Source: Christiangramia bathymodioli (GTDB lineage: Bacteria; Bacteroidota; Bacteroidia; Flavobacteriales; Flavobacteriaceae). Taken from it: a stretch of DNA of 64,000 nt. Positions 8,448-16,787 of this stretch are shown in pieces. Position 1 is the stretch's first letter; each line of letters opens with the position of its first letter. The position numbers and the translations under genes are program-made. The stretch lies in the NCBI GenBank assembly GCA_009735695.1, contig SRSL01000001.1, positions 124,048 to 188,047 on the forward strand, in the 5' to 3' direction. Under the pieces are notes generated by a model. It was not told the DNA's origin. It saw nothing but the letters and a program-made list of their open reading frames with translations, and ran no database searches.

Positions 8448-10480
8448 TGGAAGCGTTTTTGACTTATTTAATAAAGGCCTCTGCCCTGCTGGGAATATTT
8501 TACCTCAGTTATCTACTGCTGCTTAAAAAGGAAACAAGCTTTCAGCTAAACCGTAAGTTCTTCCTGGCAGGACTTATTTCTTCCCTCATTCTACCTGTTA
8601 TTTACTTAAAGAAGATCGTGTATGTTGAAAACCAAGTAAATCAGCTGAACTATTTTCCTGCTAACCTGGTTGAAACTTCAGCATCAATAGAGCCCGCTAC
8701 CAACTGGTGGGAGGTTGCGGGAATCGCCTATATAGTAGTTTCGTCTTTTTTTGTTTTGAGATTACTACTGCAATTATCTTCAGTTTTTAAGCTTATTCTG
8801 AATGGAAAGGCCGAATCCAAAAACGGTTTTCGCTATTTGAGGGTCAGCAATGAGCAATTGCCATTTTCATTTTTCAATTTCATCGTTTTCAATCCGCAAA
8901 AGCATGCTGAAAAAGATCTCAATCTCATTCTGGAGCACGAAAAAGTACACGCAAGCCAATTTCATTCAGCAGACGTATTATTGATCAACCTGGTTAGTTG
9001 TTTACTCTGGTTCAACCCTTTTTCCTGGCTTTACCGAAAAGCCATGGAACAAAACCTTGAATTTATCGCCGATCGTGAAACAGTTCGAAATAAAGCCGAG
9101 ATCAAAGAATACCAACATGCCCTGGTGAAGGTTTCAGTCACAAACCTCAATCCGGCACTTACGAATCATTTCTATCAATCATTTATCAAAAAACGAATAC
9201 TCATGTTAAACAAAAAATCATCCAATCAAAGTCCGGCCTGGAAATTAGGCCTTTTAATGCCGTTGCTTCTGGCTTTCATGTTATTATTTAATGTAAAAAC
9301 CGAAGCCCAGGTTAGAGAAAAAGTACAGGTTTCAGAAATTGAGAAATCTCAATCTGGCCAACAGGAAGAAATGATCTTTTCTGAAGAAATAGAAGGAACC
9401 AAAACTGAGAAGGAATCAACAAAAAAAATTCATATAGAAGTTGAAAAGGATCCACAGATCACCTGGAAAGCCGAAACTGTAACTGGTTACAGTAATAAGC
9501 AGCCGGAAGTTGGGATTAACCCATTGTACATTATAAATGGCAAAGAATATAAGGCCTCCAAACTCCGCAACAAATATGTAAGGCTACAAGGCGGTTTGAA
9601 GCTACTTCCGGCTAAGGAAGCTGCAGAAAAGTTTGGAGACGATGCCCGAAATGGGGCCGTCATCATTAACGATGCGGAGATCATCCGGAATTTCGATAAA
9701 GAGCTCGATGAGATCAAGGGAAGAAAATCTAAGAGCAGCTACGTGATGGTTGGAAATAATGGCAAACCCATTTACCTGGACCTCAACACAGGTAGTCGCC
9801 CTTCACCCCGGAATGTACAAACATTAAGTTTTTCAGGAAATTCCGCGCGAAATATAGACGCTCAAACTTTTGTTATTCGCAAGGACGATTTGGAATTAAT
9901 GCATCCTGAAATTAAGTTGGGCGATAAGGAATTTAAAGCGATCCAATTTAGCACACCCGATAACTTCAGCCAGTTTGACCAGGAAAAAGCAAAAACGGTG
10001 ATAGGCTATCCGGCCCAACAGCCACTATATATCATAAATGATGAAACCATGCCCAAAGGCTTCAAGGTGAAAAGTATTGATCCTAATAATATTGGAAGTA
10101 TAAAGGTTTTGAAAGGTAAGAAGGCTGTTGAAGGATATGGTAGAGAGGGCGAAAATGGAGTGATCATTATCGAAATGAAAGAGGAAGTAGGAAGCAAAGA
10201 AACTAATTCAGGACCAATTCTTTTTGAATTAACTAAGAACATGACAGATTCTGACCTGGAAAACCTGAAGAATAAGGTTAAGGAAGCAACAGGAATGATG
10301 TTAGAGATAACAAATGTAGAAAGGAATAAAGAAGGATTTATCAGGCAAATTTCAATCTCTGGAAAAAAGAATGGGCAATCTGCATCTGCGAGCTGGAGTT
10401 TGGATGAGGGTATTGTGCCTATCCAAATTGGAGTTGGCAAAAACGGAAGTCTGATCATGTCTTCAAGTTATTCCAGGTAA
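8444..10480 (+). CDS. BlaR1-like M56 metallopeptidase with two plug-like C-terminal modules
   Basis: A 678-residue membrane antirepressor-type protein. Residues 1 to about 290 hold four hydrophobic segments and the M56 zinc-protease core with LEHEKVH near 164 (HExxH). A last membrane segment near 265-285 is followed by a large C-terminal region, presumably periplasmic. That region contains two similar modules, beginning PLYIING near residue 359 and PLYIIND near 526, each ending in a G-x-N/D-G-[AV]-[IV]-I strand. These resemble the plug/'secretin-like' segment of TonB-dependent receptors. No penicillin-binding sensor domain is visible. The likely role is sensing an envelope signal and cutting the BlaI-type repressor encoded just upstream. 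Confidence 0.85.
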   Translation: MMEAFLTYLIKASALLGIFYLSYLLLLKKETSFQLNRKFFLAGLISSLILPVIYLKKIVYVENQVNQLNYFPANLVETSASIEPATNWWEVAGIAYIVVSSFFVLRLLLQLSSVFKLILNGKAESKNGFRYLRVSNEQLPFSFFNFIVFNPQKHAEKDLNLILEHEKVHASQFHSADVLLINLVSCLLWFNPFSWLYRKAMEQNLEFIADRETVRNKAEIKEYQHALVKVSVTNLNPALTNHFYQSFIKKRILMLNKKSSNQSPAWKLGLLMPLLLAFMLLFNVKTEAQVREKVQVSEIEKSQSGQQEEMIFSEEIEGTKTEKESTKKIHIEVEKDPQITWKAETVTGYSNKQPEVGINPLYIINGKEYKASKLRNKYVRLQGGLKLLPAKEAAEKFGDDARNGAVIINDAEIIRNFDKELDEIKGRKSKSSYVMVGNNGKPIYLDLNTGSRPSPRNVQTLSFSGNSARNIDAQTFVIRKDDLELMHPEIKLGDKEFKAIQFSTPDNFSQFDQEKAKTVIGYPAQQPLYIINDETMPKGFKVKSIDPNNIGSIKVLKGKKAVEGYGREGENGVIIIEMKEEVGSKETNSGPILFELTKNMTDSDLENLKNKVKEATGMMLEITNVERNKEGFIRQISISGKKNGQSASASWSLDEGIVPIQIGVGKNGSLIMSSSYSR

Positions 10481-10499
10481 GTCTATGAGTTAAATTGAC

Positions 10500-10532
10500 A
10501 AAGCCGCTTTTTAGTGGCTTTTCTTTTTTTAA
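10500..10532 (+). terminator. Terminator of the blaI-M56 operon
   Basis: The 8-bp stem AAAGCCGC/GTGGCTTT (one G-T pair) has a six-base loop and is followed by a long T-run, 20 bases after the stop codon. Confidence 0.75.
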
Positions 10533-10572
10533 TACCTTTCAGAAACCAATAACCAACTGATCGACAAACAAA

Positions 10573-10725
10573 ATGAAAAAGCAAATCTTTAAAACCCTGG
10601 CAAAGCTCAATAAAAAGCTGCTACCCAGTTATTCTAAAAAACAATTAGACCTGCGGAAGGCGAGTAAAGTACAGATGGCCATCATAGGCTGGAAGCTCTG
10701 GGTAACTAAAAACTCACTGGATTAA
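10573..10725 (+). CDS. Small basic conserved-looking protein, 50 residues
   Basis: An ATG-initiated 50-codon frame encoding MKKQIFKTLAKLNKKLLP..., rich in Lys with a C-terminal IIGWKLWVTKNSLD. I recall closely similar 50-residue proteins in many Flavobacteriia, sometimes labelled 'SsrA-binding protein' without real support; this is memory, not a search. Third-position choice looks coding. Its TAA overlaps the apt stop on the other strand in TTAA at 10722-10725. The function is unknown. Its size and charge suggest a nucleic-acid or ribosome-associated role, but this is speculation. Confidence 0.6.
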   Translation: MKKQIFKTLAKLNKKLLPSYSKKQLDLRKASKVQMAIIGWKLWVTKNSLD

Positions 10726-11237
10726 TTATATTTTATTAAACTAAAGGTATTATAAGGCCTTAATCTCTCCATCCCTTTCAGGAACTCAAGTTCTACAAGG
10801 AAGTTACAGTGCACGATCTCTCCCCCGCATTTTTCGATAAGTCTTGAGGTGGCCCCTGCGGTACCTCCTGTTGCCAGCACGTCATCATGTAGTAACACCT
10901 TCTCCCCTTTATTTATCGCATCCTCATGGATCTCAAGGCTATCGATCCCGTATTCCAGTTCATAGGTTTCTCTATGCGTTTTATAAGGTAATTTCCCGGG
11001 TTTACGAACCGGCACAAATCCGGCATTCAGTTTCTGAGCTAACAATGTTCCGAAAAAAAAGCCCCGGGATTCAATCCCTACAACCTTATCTATATTTTTG
11101 TGAGGCATATTATCCAGGAAAACCTCTATAACCTGATTCATCGCTTCCGGGTGCATCAATAAGGGCGTAATATCTTTATAAGCCACTCCCTCTTTTGGAA
11201 AATCCTGTATCTCTCTTATTAATTTTCTGAAATCCAT
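10722..11237 (-). CDS. apt: Adenine phosphoribosyltransferase
   Basis: A 171-residue type I phosphoribosyltransferase that salvages adenine with PRPP to give AMP. Visible are FPKEGVAYKDITPLL near the N-terminus (Apt-typical), VVGIESRGFFFG (substrate loop), the flexible loop with VRKPGKLPYKTHRETYELEYG, and the PRPP-binding VLLHDDVLATGGTAGA near 118-133. Length is normal for the family. The DUF2461 gene lies ten bases upstream on the same strand, so the two probably form an operon with apt second. Confidence 0.96.
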   Translation of the reverse strand: MDFRKLIREIQDFPKEGVAYKDITPLLMHPEAMNQVIEVFLDNMPHKNIDKVVGIESRGFFFGTLLAQKLNAGFVPVRKPGKLPYKTHRETYELEYGIDSLEIHEDAINKGEKVLLHDDVLATGGTAGATSRLIEKCGGEIVHCNFLVELEFLKGMERLRPYNTFSLIKYN

Positions 11238-11246
11238 TTTTTTATT

Positions 11247-11900
11247 TTAAACCGTCACTGCTTTATTAAGATATCTTCGGAATGGCAACATCTGTTTATA
11301 TAAATCAATTACTTTATCCTGAAAATCGTCCTGCGTCACTTCCTTTTGGGTAAACGAATGCATGACCGCATAACTTTTGTTCCGAAGAAGGTCAATATGC
11401 GGATGCTCCTGGGAATAACCCTTGGGAGCGGTCTTAAGTTTTTCATCTTTGATCAGGTCTTCAAAACTTTCTTTAAAGGATTGCTCGTTCAGAATTTTAT
11501 TCAACTCCTCACCATTATAATCGATTGCGGCACGCAAACTGTCCAGTATTTTTTTCGGAGGTCTGTAAAATCCTCCCGCCACAAAACACTCGTTGATCCC
11601 TAAATGAATATAAAAATCTCCTTTTCCTTTCTCTTTATCCAGCCCACCGCTAAAATGATCTTTATAAACGGGTTTATCAGGATGAAAAAGCAGGTTATTA
11701 TTGATCCGATTAATCTTCTGTTTTCCAGAAGTAGGCGAATAATCTGGATCTATCCTGTCTAGGCGCATGTCTAATTCGTTAAGCCATGCTATAAAAAAAT
11801 CGCGCACCTCATAATATTCCTTTCGGTGCTCGTCCATCCATTCTTTATGGTTATTCTTATTCAATACCCGTAAAAAGTCGAAAAGTTTCCGAAAGCTCAT
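11247..11900 (-). CDS. DUF2461 family protein
   Basis: A 217-residue protein matching the DUF2461 (TIGR02453-type) pattern. It starts with an FDFLRVLNKNNHKEWMDEHR segment, has KINRINNNLLFHPDKPVYKDHFSGG near the middle, then DFYIHLGINECFVAGGFYRPP. The family is widespread in bacteria and fungi and its biochemical role is not established. It appears cytoplasmic, with no signal peptide. The stop lies ten bases before the apt start, giving a likely two-gene unit. The family call is firm; function is unknown. Confidence 0.85.
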   Translation of the reverse strand: MSFRKLFDFLRVLNKNNHKEWMDEHRKEYYEVRDFFIAWLNELDMRLDRIDPDYSPTSGKQKINRINNNLLFHPDKPVYKDHFSGGLDKEKGKGDFYIHLGINECFVAGGFYRPPKKILDSLRAAIDYNGEELNKILNEQSFKESFEDLIKDEKLKTAPKGYSQEHPHIDLLRNKSYAVMHSFTQKEVTQDDFQDKVIDLYKQMLPFRRYLNKAVTV

Positions 11901-12170
11901 CAGATAGTTTTTTCTAAATATATTAAAGAAATTCAGCGATTTCTAAATAATTTAAAAATTCCAGGATCTAAAATACCCGATTTAAAAATACTGCCAGTTT
12001 CAGAAGGCTTTCCGATTGAATATGAAAATTGAAATATCATTAACTGTTGATTACACACTTAAAACAAACTGATTATCAGGCATATAAGTTCATTTTTAAC
12101 TGGAAAAAGCTACCCATTCCGGTGCATTTTCGTTATATTTAGTTCACCTAACGAATAAAACCAGCCCAAA

Positions 12171-12518
12171 ATGAAGTACCAATTACTGGGGGATCATATT
12201 TATATCCCCAAGCTCACTGATTCTCCACTTGAAGGCAAAAAGAATATTAAATTCAGCTATTATCTATCCAGTCGCGTGAATGGCAAAAACATCGACCTGG
12301 ATATCACCACGAAACTTTTTGACGATCACCATATGTATGTTCGCAAATCATGTTACCGGGTTACTATTGGAGAAATGGAGAATTGCGTAAAAGAAAACCT
12401 CATCGACCACATGCGAAGTTTGGGTATGGATGATGCCGATATCCCTACTTCTCTTTTGAATGAAAAAAAAACAACAAGGCTTAATAAAGTTCTTGCAAGA
12501 AATGCATACAGTGATTGA
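12171..12518 (+). CDS. Hypothetical protein, 115 residues
   Basis: A soluble-looking 115-residue protein with no signal peptide or membrane segment and no family I recognise. It starts MKYQLLGDHIYIPKLTD and has a central IDLDITTKLFDDHH. It is followed by a clear terminator and stands alone between DUF2461 (divergent) and the RidA gene. A weak resemblance to the protein at 18908-19276 is visible around IDLxIxTxLxD and the following helical stretch. The 270-base region upstream holds no other gene. Confidence 0.7.
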   Translation: MKYQLLGDHIYIPKLTDSPLEGKKNIKFSYYLSSRVNGKNIDLDITTKLFDDHHMYVRKSCYRVTIGEMENCVKENLIDHMRSLGMDDADIPTSLLNEKKTTRLNKVLARNAYSD

Positions 12519-12538
12519 TGCATATTACCTTCGGTAAG

Positions 12539-12569
12539 AAAAACCCGTCACAAATTTGGCGGGTTTTTT
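12539..12569 (+). terminator. Terminator after the 115-residue hypothetical gene
   Basis: AACCCGTC pairs with GGCGGGTT (one T-G pair) around an eight-base loop and is followed by six Ts. Confidence 0.75.
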
Positions 12570-12659
12570 ATTACTGGCTTCTGAATAATCTAAATACTGA
12601 TTAAAATAGTATTTTTAATAGCTAAGCATCCAATACATATTCACTTAACACCACTTCCT

Positions 12660-13160
12660 ATGAAATTCACTTTCTCCCTTATTGCCATAGTTTTCAGCTT
12701 AAATATAATAACCTCCCAAACACCTGAAGAAAAACTGGTTGAACTGGGAATCGAGCTCAGAGAGGTTCAGGCACCGGTAGCGAATTACGTCAAATGGAGA
12801 CAGGTTGGTAATTTGCTTTTCCTGGCTGGTGATGGCAGCGATATAAAAGGAAAATTGGGAAAAGATATTAGTATAGAAAAGGGATACGAGGCTGCAAGAG
12901 AAACCGGTATCGATATCATTAGCACTTTAAAGGCAGCTACTGGTGACTTAAGCAGGATCAAGCAATTTGTAAAGGTAAGAGGGATGGTAAATTCGGCACC
13001 TGATTTTTACGACCAGCCTAAAGTGATCAATGGTTTTTCTGATCTTATGGTTGAAGTTTTCGGAGAAAAAGGCAAGCATGCCCGGGCCGCAGTTGGTCAT
13101 TGCGCGCTTCCATCGAATATCGCGGTCGAAATTGAAGTTGTGGTAGAGCTCGAAGACTAA
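12660..13160 (+). CDS. RidA/YjgF-family protein with a signal peptide
   Basis: A 166-residue protein: a hydrophobic leader (about 20 residues, MKFTFSLIAIVFSLNIITSQ) followed by a RidA fold. The visible family pattern is LGIELREVQAPVANYVKW, GNLLFLAGDGS, and ARAAVGHCALPSNIAVEIEVVVELE with the conserved Arg that binds the carboxylate of enamine/imine substrates in active RidA. Cytoplasmic RidA hydrolyses reactive 2-aminoacrylate from PLP enzymes. An exported form must have another substrate or role. This subgroup, with LG-x-x-L and PVANYV at the start, is distinct from canonical RidA. It is convergent with hutU. Confidence 0.85.
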   Translation: MKFTFSLIAIVFSLNIITSQTPEEKLVELGIELREVQAPVANYVKWRQVGNLLFLAGDGSDIKGKLGKDISIEKGYEAARETGIDIISTLKAATGDLSRIKQFVKVRGMVNSAPDFYDQPKVINGFSDLMVEVFGEKGKHARAAVGHCALPSNIAVEIEVVVELED

Positions 13161-13208
13161 GAATCCGCCGATCTCTTCAATCAGACCAGCGGATCATTCC
13201 TGTATTGC

Positions 13209-15206
13209 TTAAAAAAGTCCGTCCAGCAAGGAGTCTTCCACCAAATTTGGAAGGGTAACCTTTAGACCAGGAGTTCGTTCCATTTCGCGTTTAATAGCAA
13301 ACATGGCGTGATCGTTTCTGGCCCAGCTTCTTCGGGAAATACCATTGTTCACATCGTACAAAAGCATGTTTTTCAGCCTTTCTTCAGCTTCCATAGTACC
13401 ATCCAGAACCATTCCGAAGCCTCCATTGGTTACTTCTCCCCAGCCTACTCCACCTCCATTATGGATGGAAACCCAGGTAGCACCTCTAAAACTATCACCA
13501 ATCACATTATGAATTGCCATATCTGCGGTGAATTTACTTCCGTCGTAGATATTAGAGGTTTCGCGGTAAGGAGAATCGGTTCCACTTACATCGTGATGAT
13601 CGCGTCCTAAAACAACAGGACCAATTTTGCCATCGGCGATCGCCTGATTAAATGCCTGGGCGATTTTTATGCGGCCTTCGGCATCGGCGTAGAGAATTCT
13701 GGCCTGCGACCCCACCACCATTTTATTCTTTTTGGCATCCCTGATCCAGGTAATGTTATCCTGCATCTGCAACTGTATCTCTTTTGGCGAATTTTTCTGA
13801 ATCTCACTTAAAACCTTCATCGCGATCTCATCGGTCACATCCAGATCTTCAGGCCTGCCGGAGGTACACACCCATCTGAATGGCCCAAATCCATAATCGA
13901 AACACATGGGGCCCAGTATATCCTGGACGTACGAAGGATATTTGAAATCCACTCCATTTTCAGCCATGATATCAGCCCCTGCCCTGGAGGCCTCCAGCAA
14001 GAAAGCATTCCCATAATCAAAGAAATAAGTACCTCGTTCTACATGCTTGTTGATCGCTGCAGCATGCCTTCGCAATGATGCCTGAACTTTTTCTTTGAAC
14101 AACTCAGGCTCTTCCCTGATCAGCCTGTTAGACTCCTCATAGGAAAGACCTACGGGATAGTAACCACCTGTCCATGGAATATGCAGCGAGGTTTGATCTG
14201 AACCAACATGGATATAGATCTCTTCCTCATAAAATCGTTCCCAAACCTCTACGATATTTCCGATATAAGCGATGGAAACAACTTCTTTTCTTTCGGTTGC
14301 CTGTCTTACCCTGGAAAGCAATTCATCCATATCATCGATAAGAACATCAACCCACCCCTGCTCATGCCTTTTGGTAGCAGCTTTTGGATTCACCTCAGCA
14401 CAGATGCTAATGCAGCCAGCGATATTTCCTGCTTTTGGCTGGGCTCCGCTCATTCCGCCCAAACCGGCTGTGAGGAATATTTTACCTTCCGGTGTTTCTT
14501 CTTTTTTAAGAATTTTTCTGAAAGCATTCATTACGGTGATGGTCGTACCGTGAACAATACCCTGCGGACCGATGTACATAAAAGATCCCGCCGTCATTTG
14601 ACCATATTGAGTAACCCCCAGAGCATTGAATTTTTCCCAGTCGTCTGGTTTTGAATAATTCGGGATCATCATTCCATTGGTAACCACGACTCGCGGGGCA
14701 TTTTTTGAAGAAGGGAACAAGCCCATTGGATGTCCTGAATACAAATGCAGGGTCTGCTCTTCGGTCATGACGGCCAGATATTGCATCACAAGGAGATATT
14801 GAGCCCAGTTCTGAAATACAGCCCCATTTCCTCCATACGTAATAAGTTCTTCAGGATGTTGGGCTACTTTGGGATCGAGGTTATTCTGGATCATCAGCAT
14901 AATTGCTGCCGCCTCGGTACATTTTGCCGGGTATTCTTCAATGTTACGCGCATAGATCTCGTAATTTGGCTTGAAACGGTACATATAGATCCGCCCAAAA
15001 TCGTTTAATTCCTGTGCGAATTCTTTTGCCAGCTCGCCATGCCAGTCTTGCGGAAAATACCGAAGGGCATTTCTTATAGCCAGCTGTTTTTCTTCTTTCG
15101 AAAGTATATCCTTTCGTTTGGGTGCAGGATTTACTCCTTCAGGATAAGGTCGTTTTGTCGGTAAATCTTTAGGTATTCCCTGTAATATCTTTTCTTTAAA
15201 AGTCAT
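13209..15206 (-). CDS. hutU: Urocanate hydratase
   Basis: A 665-residue urocanase, longer than the roughly 555 residues of the Pseudomonas enzyme; the long form is familiar from Bacteroidota and animals. It converts urocanate to imidazolone propionate, step two of histidine degradation, using tightly bound NAD+. Visible are the NAD-site region TAGLGGMSGAQPKAGNIAG, the tyrosine/cysteine region PMCFDYGFGPFRWVCTSGRPEDL and GRDHHDVSGTDSPYRETS. The hutH gene ends six bases upstream on the same strand, so hutH-hutU form one transcript. The later genes hutI and hutG/ftcD are not in this window. Confidence 0.95.
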   Translation of the reverse strand: MTFKEKILQGIPKDLPTKRPYPEGVNPAPKRKDILSKEEKQLAIRNALRYFPQDWHGELAKEFAQELNDFGRIYMYRFKPNYEIYARNIEEYPAKCTEAAAIMLMIQNNLDPKVAQHPEELITYGGNGAVFQNWAQYLLVMQYLAVMTEEQTLHLYSGHPMGLFPSSKNAPRVVVTNGMMIPNYSKPDDWEKFNALGVTQYGQMTAGSFMYIGPQGIVHGTTITVMNAFRKILKKEETPEGKIFLTAGLGGMSGAQPKAGNIAGCISICAEVNPKAATKRHEQGWVDVLIDDMDELLSRVRQATERKEVVSIAYIGNIVEVWERFYEEEIYIHVGSDQTSLHIPWTGGYYPVGLSYEESNRLIREEPELFKEKVQASLRRHAAAINKHVERGTYFFDYGNAFLLEASRAGADIMAENGVDFKYPSYVQDILGPMCFDYGFGPFRWVCTSGRPEDLDVTDEIAMKVLSEIQKNSPKEIQLQMQDNITWIRDAKKNKMVVGSQARILYADAEGRIKIAQAFNQAIADGKIGPVVLGRDHHDVSGTDSPYRETSNIYDGSKFTADMAIHNVIGDSFRGATWVSIHNGGGVGWGEVTNGGFGMVLDGTMEAEERLKNMLLYDVNNGISRRSWARNDHAMFAIKREMERTPGLKVTLPNLVEDSLLDGLF

Positions 15207-15212
15207 GTTTTC

Positions 15213-16703
15213 CTAATTAACAGTGAATGCTCGGTCTCTAACTAAATCTATTAGGGCCTGGATATCATCTTTTAACACCCGATCTTCTTCCAGCATGGCA
15301 ACTTTGGATCGCACAAGGCTGAAGTTCTTCTCCAGAATTTCTGAAAACCTGTTTGGCCTCCTGAATTCCATCGCCTGGGCAGCATAAAGTATCTCAATAG
15401 CAAGGATCTTTTCCAGGTTGCCAATTATCTGGTTGAACTTACGCCCCGAAATACTCCCCATGGAAACATGATCTTCCTGCCCCAGGGAAGTTGGTACGCT
15501 GTCTGCTGAAGGGGGGAAACAAAGCGATTTATTTTCGGTCACGAGGGCTGCGGTGGTATATTGAGGGATCATTAAACCAGAATTCAATCCTCCATGCCTG
15601 GTGAGCAATCTCGGTAAGCCATATTTTCCTTCGGTGAGCAGATAGCATCGTCTGTCTGCAATATTTCCAAGTTCGGCTGCGGCAATAGACGCATAATCGA
15701 GGGCCATTGCCAAAGGCTGCCCGTGGAAATTTCCTCCAGAAATAGCTTCGGTCTCACTGATCACGATTGGATTATCGGTAACCGAATTCATCTCTATACC
15801 TGCCAATTCTCTTAAATGATCTATGGCGTTCCTCGAGGCTCCATGCACCTGTGGCATACACCGAATGGAATACGGATCCTGGATGCGTGGACAATCAAAA
15901 TGATTGGCCAGGTTCTCGGAATCTTTCAAAAACCTGGTGATTCGCTTTGCCACCTCGATACTTCCTTTGAAGGGTCTCACAGCATGCAAAGCTTCCTTGA
16001 ATGGAGATGCACTACCCTGGAAACCTTCGAGGCTCATGGTTCCGGTGAGATCGGCAAGGTCTAGCAGATAATCCATGCGGTGGATTCCCAGAATGGCGTG
16101 AGCCAGAATAAACTGGGTACCGTTAATTAGACCTAAACCTTCCTTGGCCTGTAGATGCATGGGTTCCAGGTTATGATCTTCCAGAACTTGTTTCGCCGGA
16201 ACTATTTTATCTTCGATCCAGAATTCACCTTCCCCGATCAACGGAATAAATAAATGCGACAGCGGAGCCAGGTCTCCCGAAGCTCCTACCGACCCCTGTT
16301 CAGGGACCACTGGTATCAGGTCGTGTTCCAGAAAATATATGATTCGTTCTATCAACTCAAGCCGAACACCGCTAAATCCTTTACAAAGGGCATGGATTTT
16401 ACAGATCATCATGATCCTGGAAAGGTCGCGGGAAATTGGTTCCCCTACTCCAACAGCATGCGTAACCAGAAGATTTTCCTGCAGTTTGCTTACCTCATCT
16501 GGTGTTATCTGGGTATCACACAGTGGCCCGAAACCGGTATTGATCCCGTAAACGGCCTTATTCCCATTTCCCATGGTCTCCACCCTGTCCCTGCTGAGCT
16601 GAACCTTTTTCTTTGCTTCATCGGTCAATTCTGCCTGTAGCTGTTTTTGGCTAATGGCGATCACTTTTTCAACCGAAAGTTCATCTATTCCGAATCTAAA
16701 CAT
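15213..16703 (-). CDS. hutH: Histidine ammonia-lyase
   Basis: A protein of 496 residues from the ATG at 16703. The frame also has an upstream TTG at 16721, but that triplet is part of a TAACTTTG promoter-like box, so the ATG is chosen. It removes ammonia from histidine to give urocanate. The Ala-Ser-Gly triad that self-cyclises to the MIO electrophile is seen in GSVGASGDLAPLSH near residue 143. The substrate/active-site residues in NTGFGPL, LINGTQF and QEDHVSMG are present too. It is first in the hutH-hutU unit and divergent from a LysR regulator 84 bases away. Confidence 0.95.
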   Translation of the reverse strand: MFRFGIDELSVEKVIAISQKQLQAELTDEAKKKVQLSRDRVETMGNGNKAVYGINTGFGPLCDTQITPDEVSKLQENLLVTHAVGVGEPISRDLSRIMMICKIHALCKGFSGVRLELIERIIYFLEHDLIPVVPEQGSVGASGDLAPLSHLFIPLIGEGEFWIEDKIVPAKQVLEDHNLEPMHLQAKEGLGLINGTQFILAHAILGIHRMDYLLDLADLTGTMSLEGFQGSASPFKEALHAVRPFKGSIEVAKRITRFLKDSENLANHFDCPRIQDPYSIRCMPQVHGASRNAIDHLRELAGIEMNSVTDNPIVISETEAISGGNFHGQPLAMALDYASIAAAELGNIADRRCYLLTEGKYGLPRLLTRHGGLNSGLMIPQYTTAALVTENKSLCFPPSADSVPTSLGQEDHVSMGSISGRKFNQIIGNLEKILAIEILYAAQAMEFRRPNRFSEILEKNFSLVRSKVAMLEEDRVLKDDIQALIDLVRDRAFTVN

Positions 16704-16718
16704 ATCTATGAATTTCTT

Positions 16719-16726
16719 CAAAGTTA
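16719..16726 (-). promoter_or_regulatory. Possible -7 promoter box of hutH-hutU
   Basis: The minus strand reads TAACTTTG, matching TAnnTTTG, 15 bases before the hutH ATG. No TTG is seen at -33, which could reflect an activator-dependent promoter controlled by the divergent LysR protein. Confidence 0.35.
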
Positions 16727-16787
16727 TTATTATTTTTAATGCCTAATAATACTTATTAATTTAGTAAATAATAACTAAAGGTTATCA

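Noticed and set aside
10006-10458. A 150-codon minus-strand frame inside the M56 gene
   Set aside because: It mirrors the plus-strand coding pattern; the plus frame carries the plug-like motif, while the antisense product is a composition artefact.
8085-10480. A beta-lactam resistance operon
   Set aside because: There is no beta-lactamase gene nearby and no penicillin-binding sensor domain in the M56 protein; a BlaI/M56 pair alone does not imply resistance.
13169-13196. A hairpin between the RidA gene and hutU as a terminator
   Set aside because: The ATCCGC/GCGGAT stem has a long loop and no T-run on either strand.
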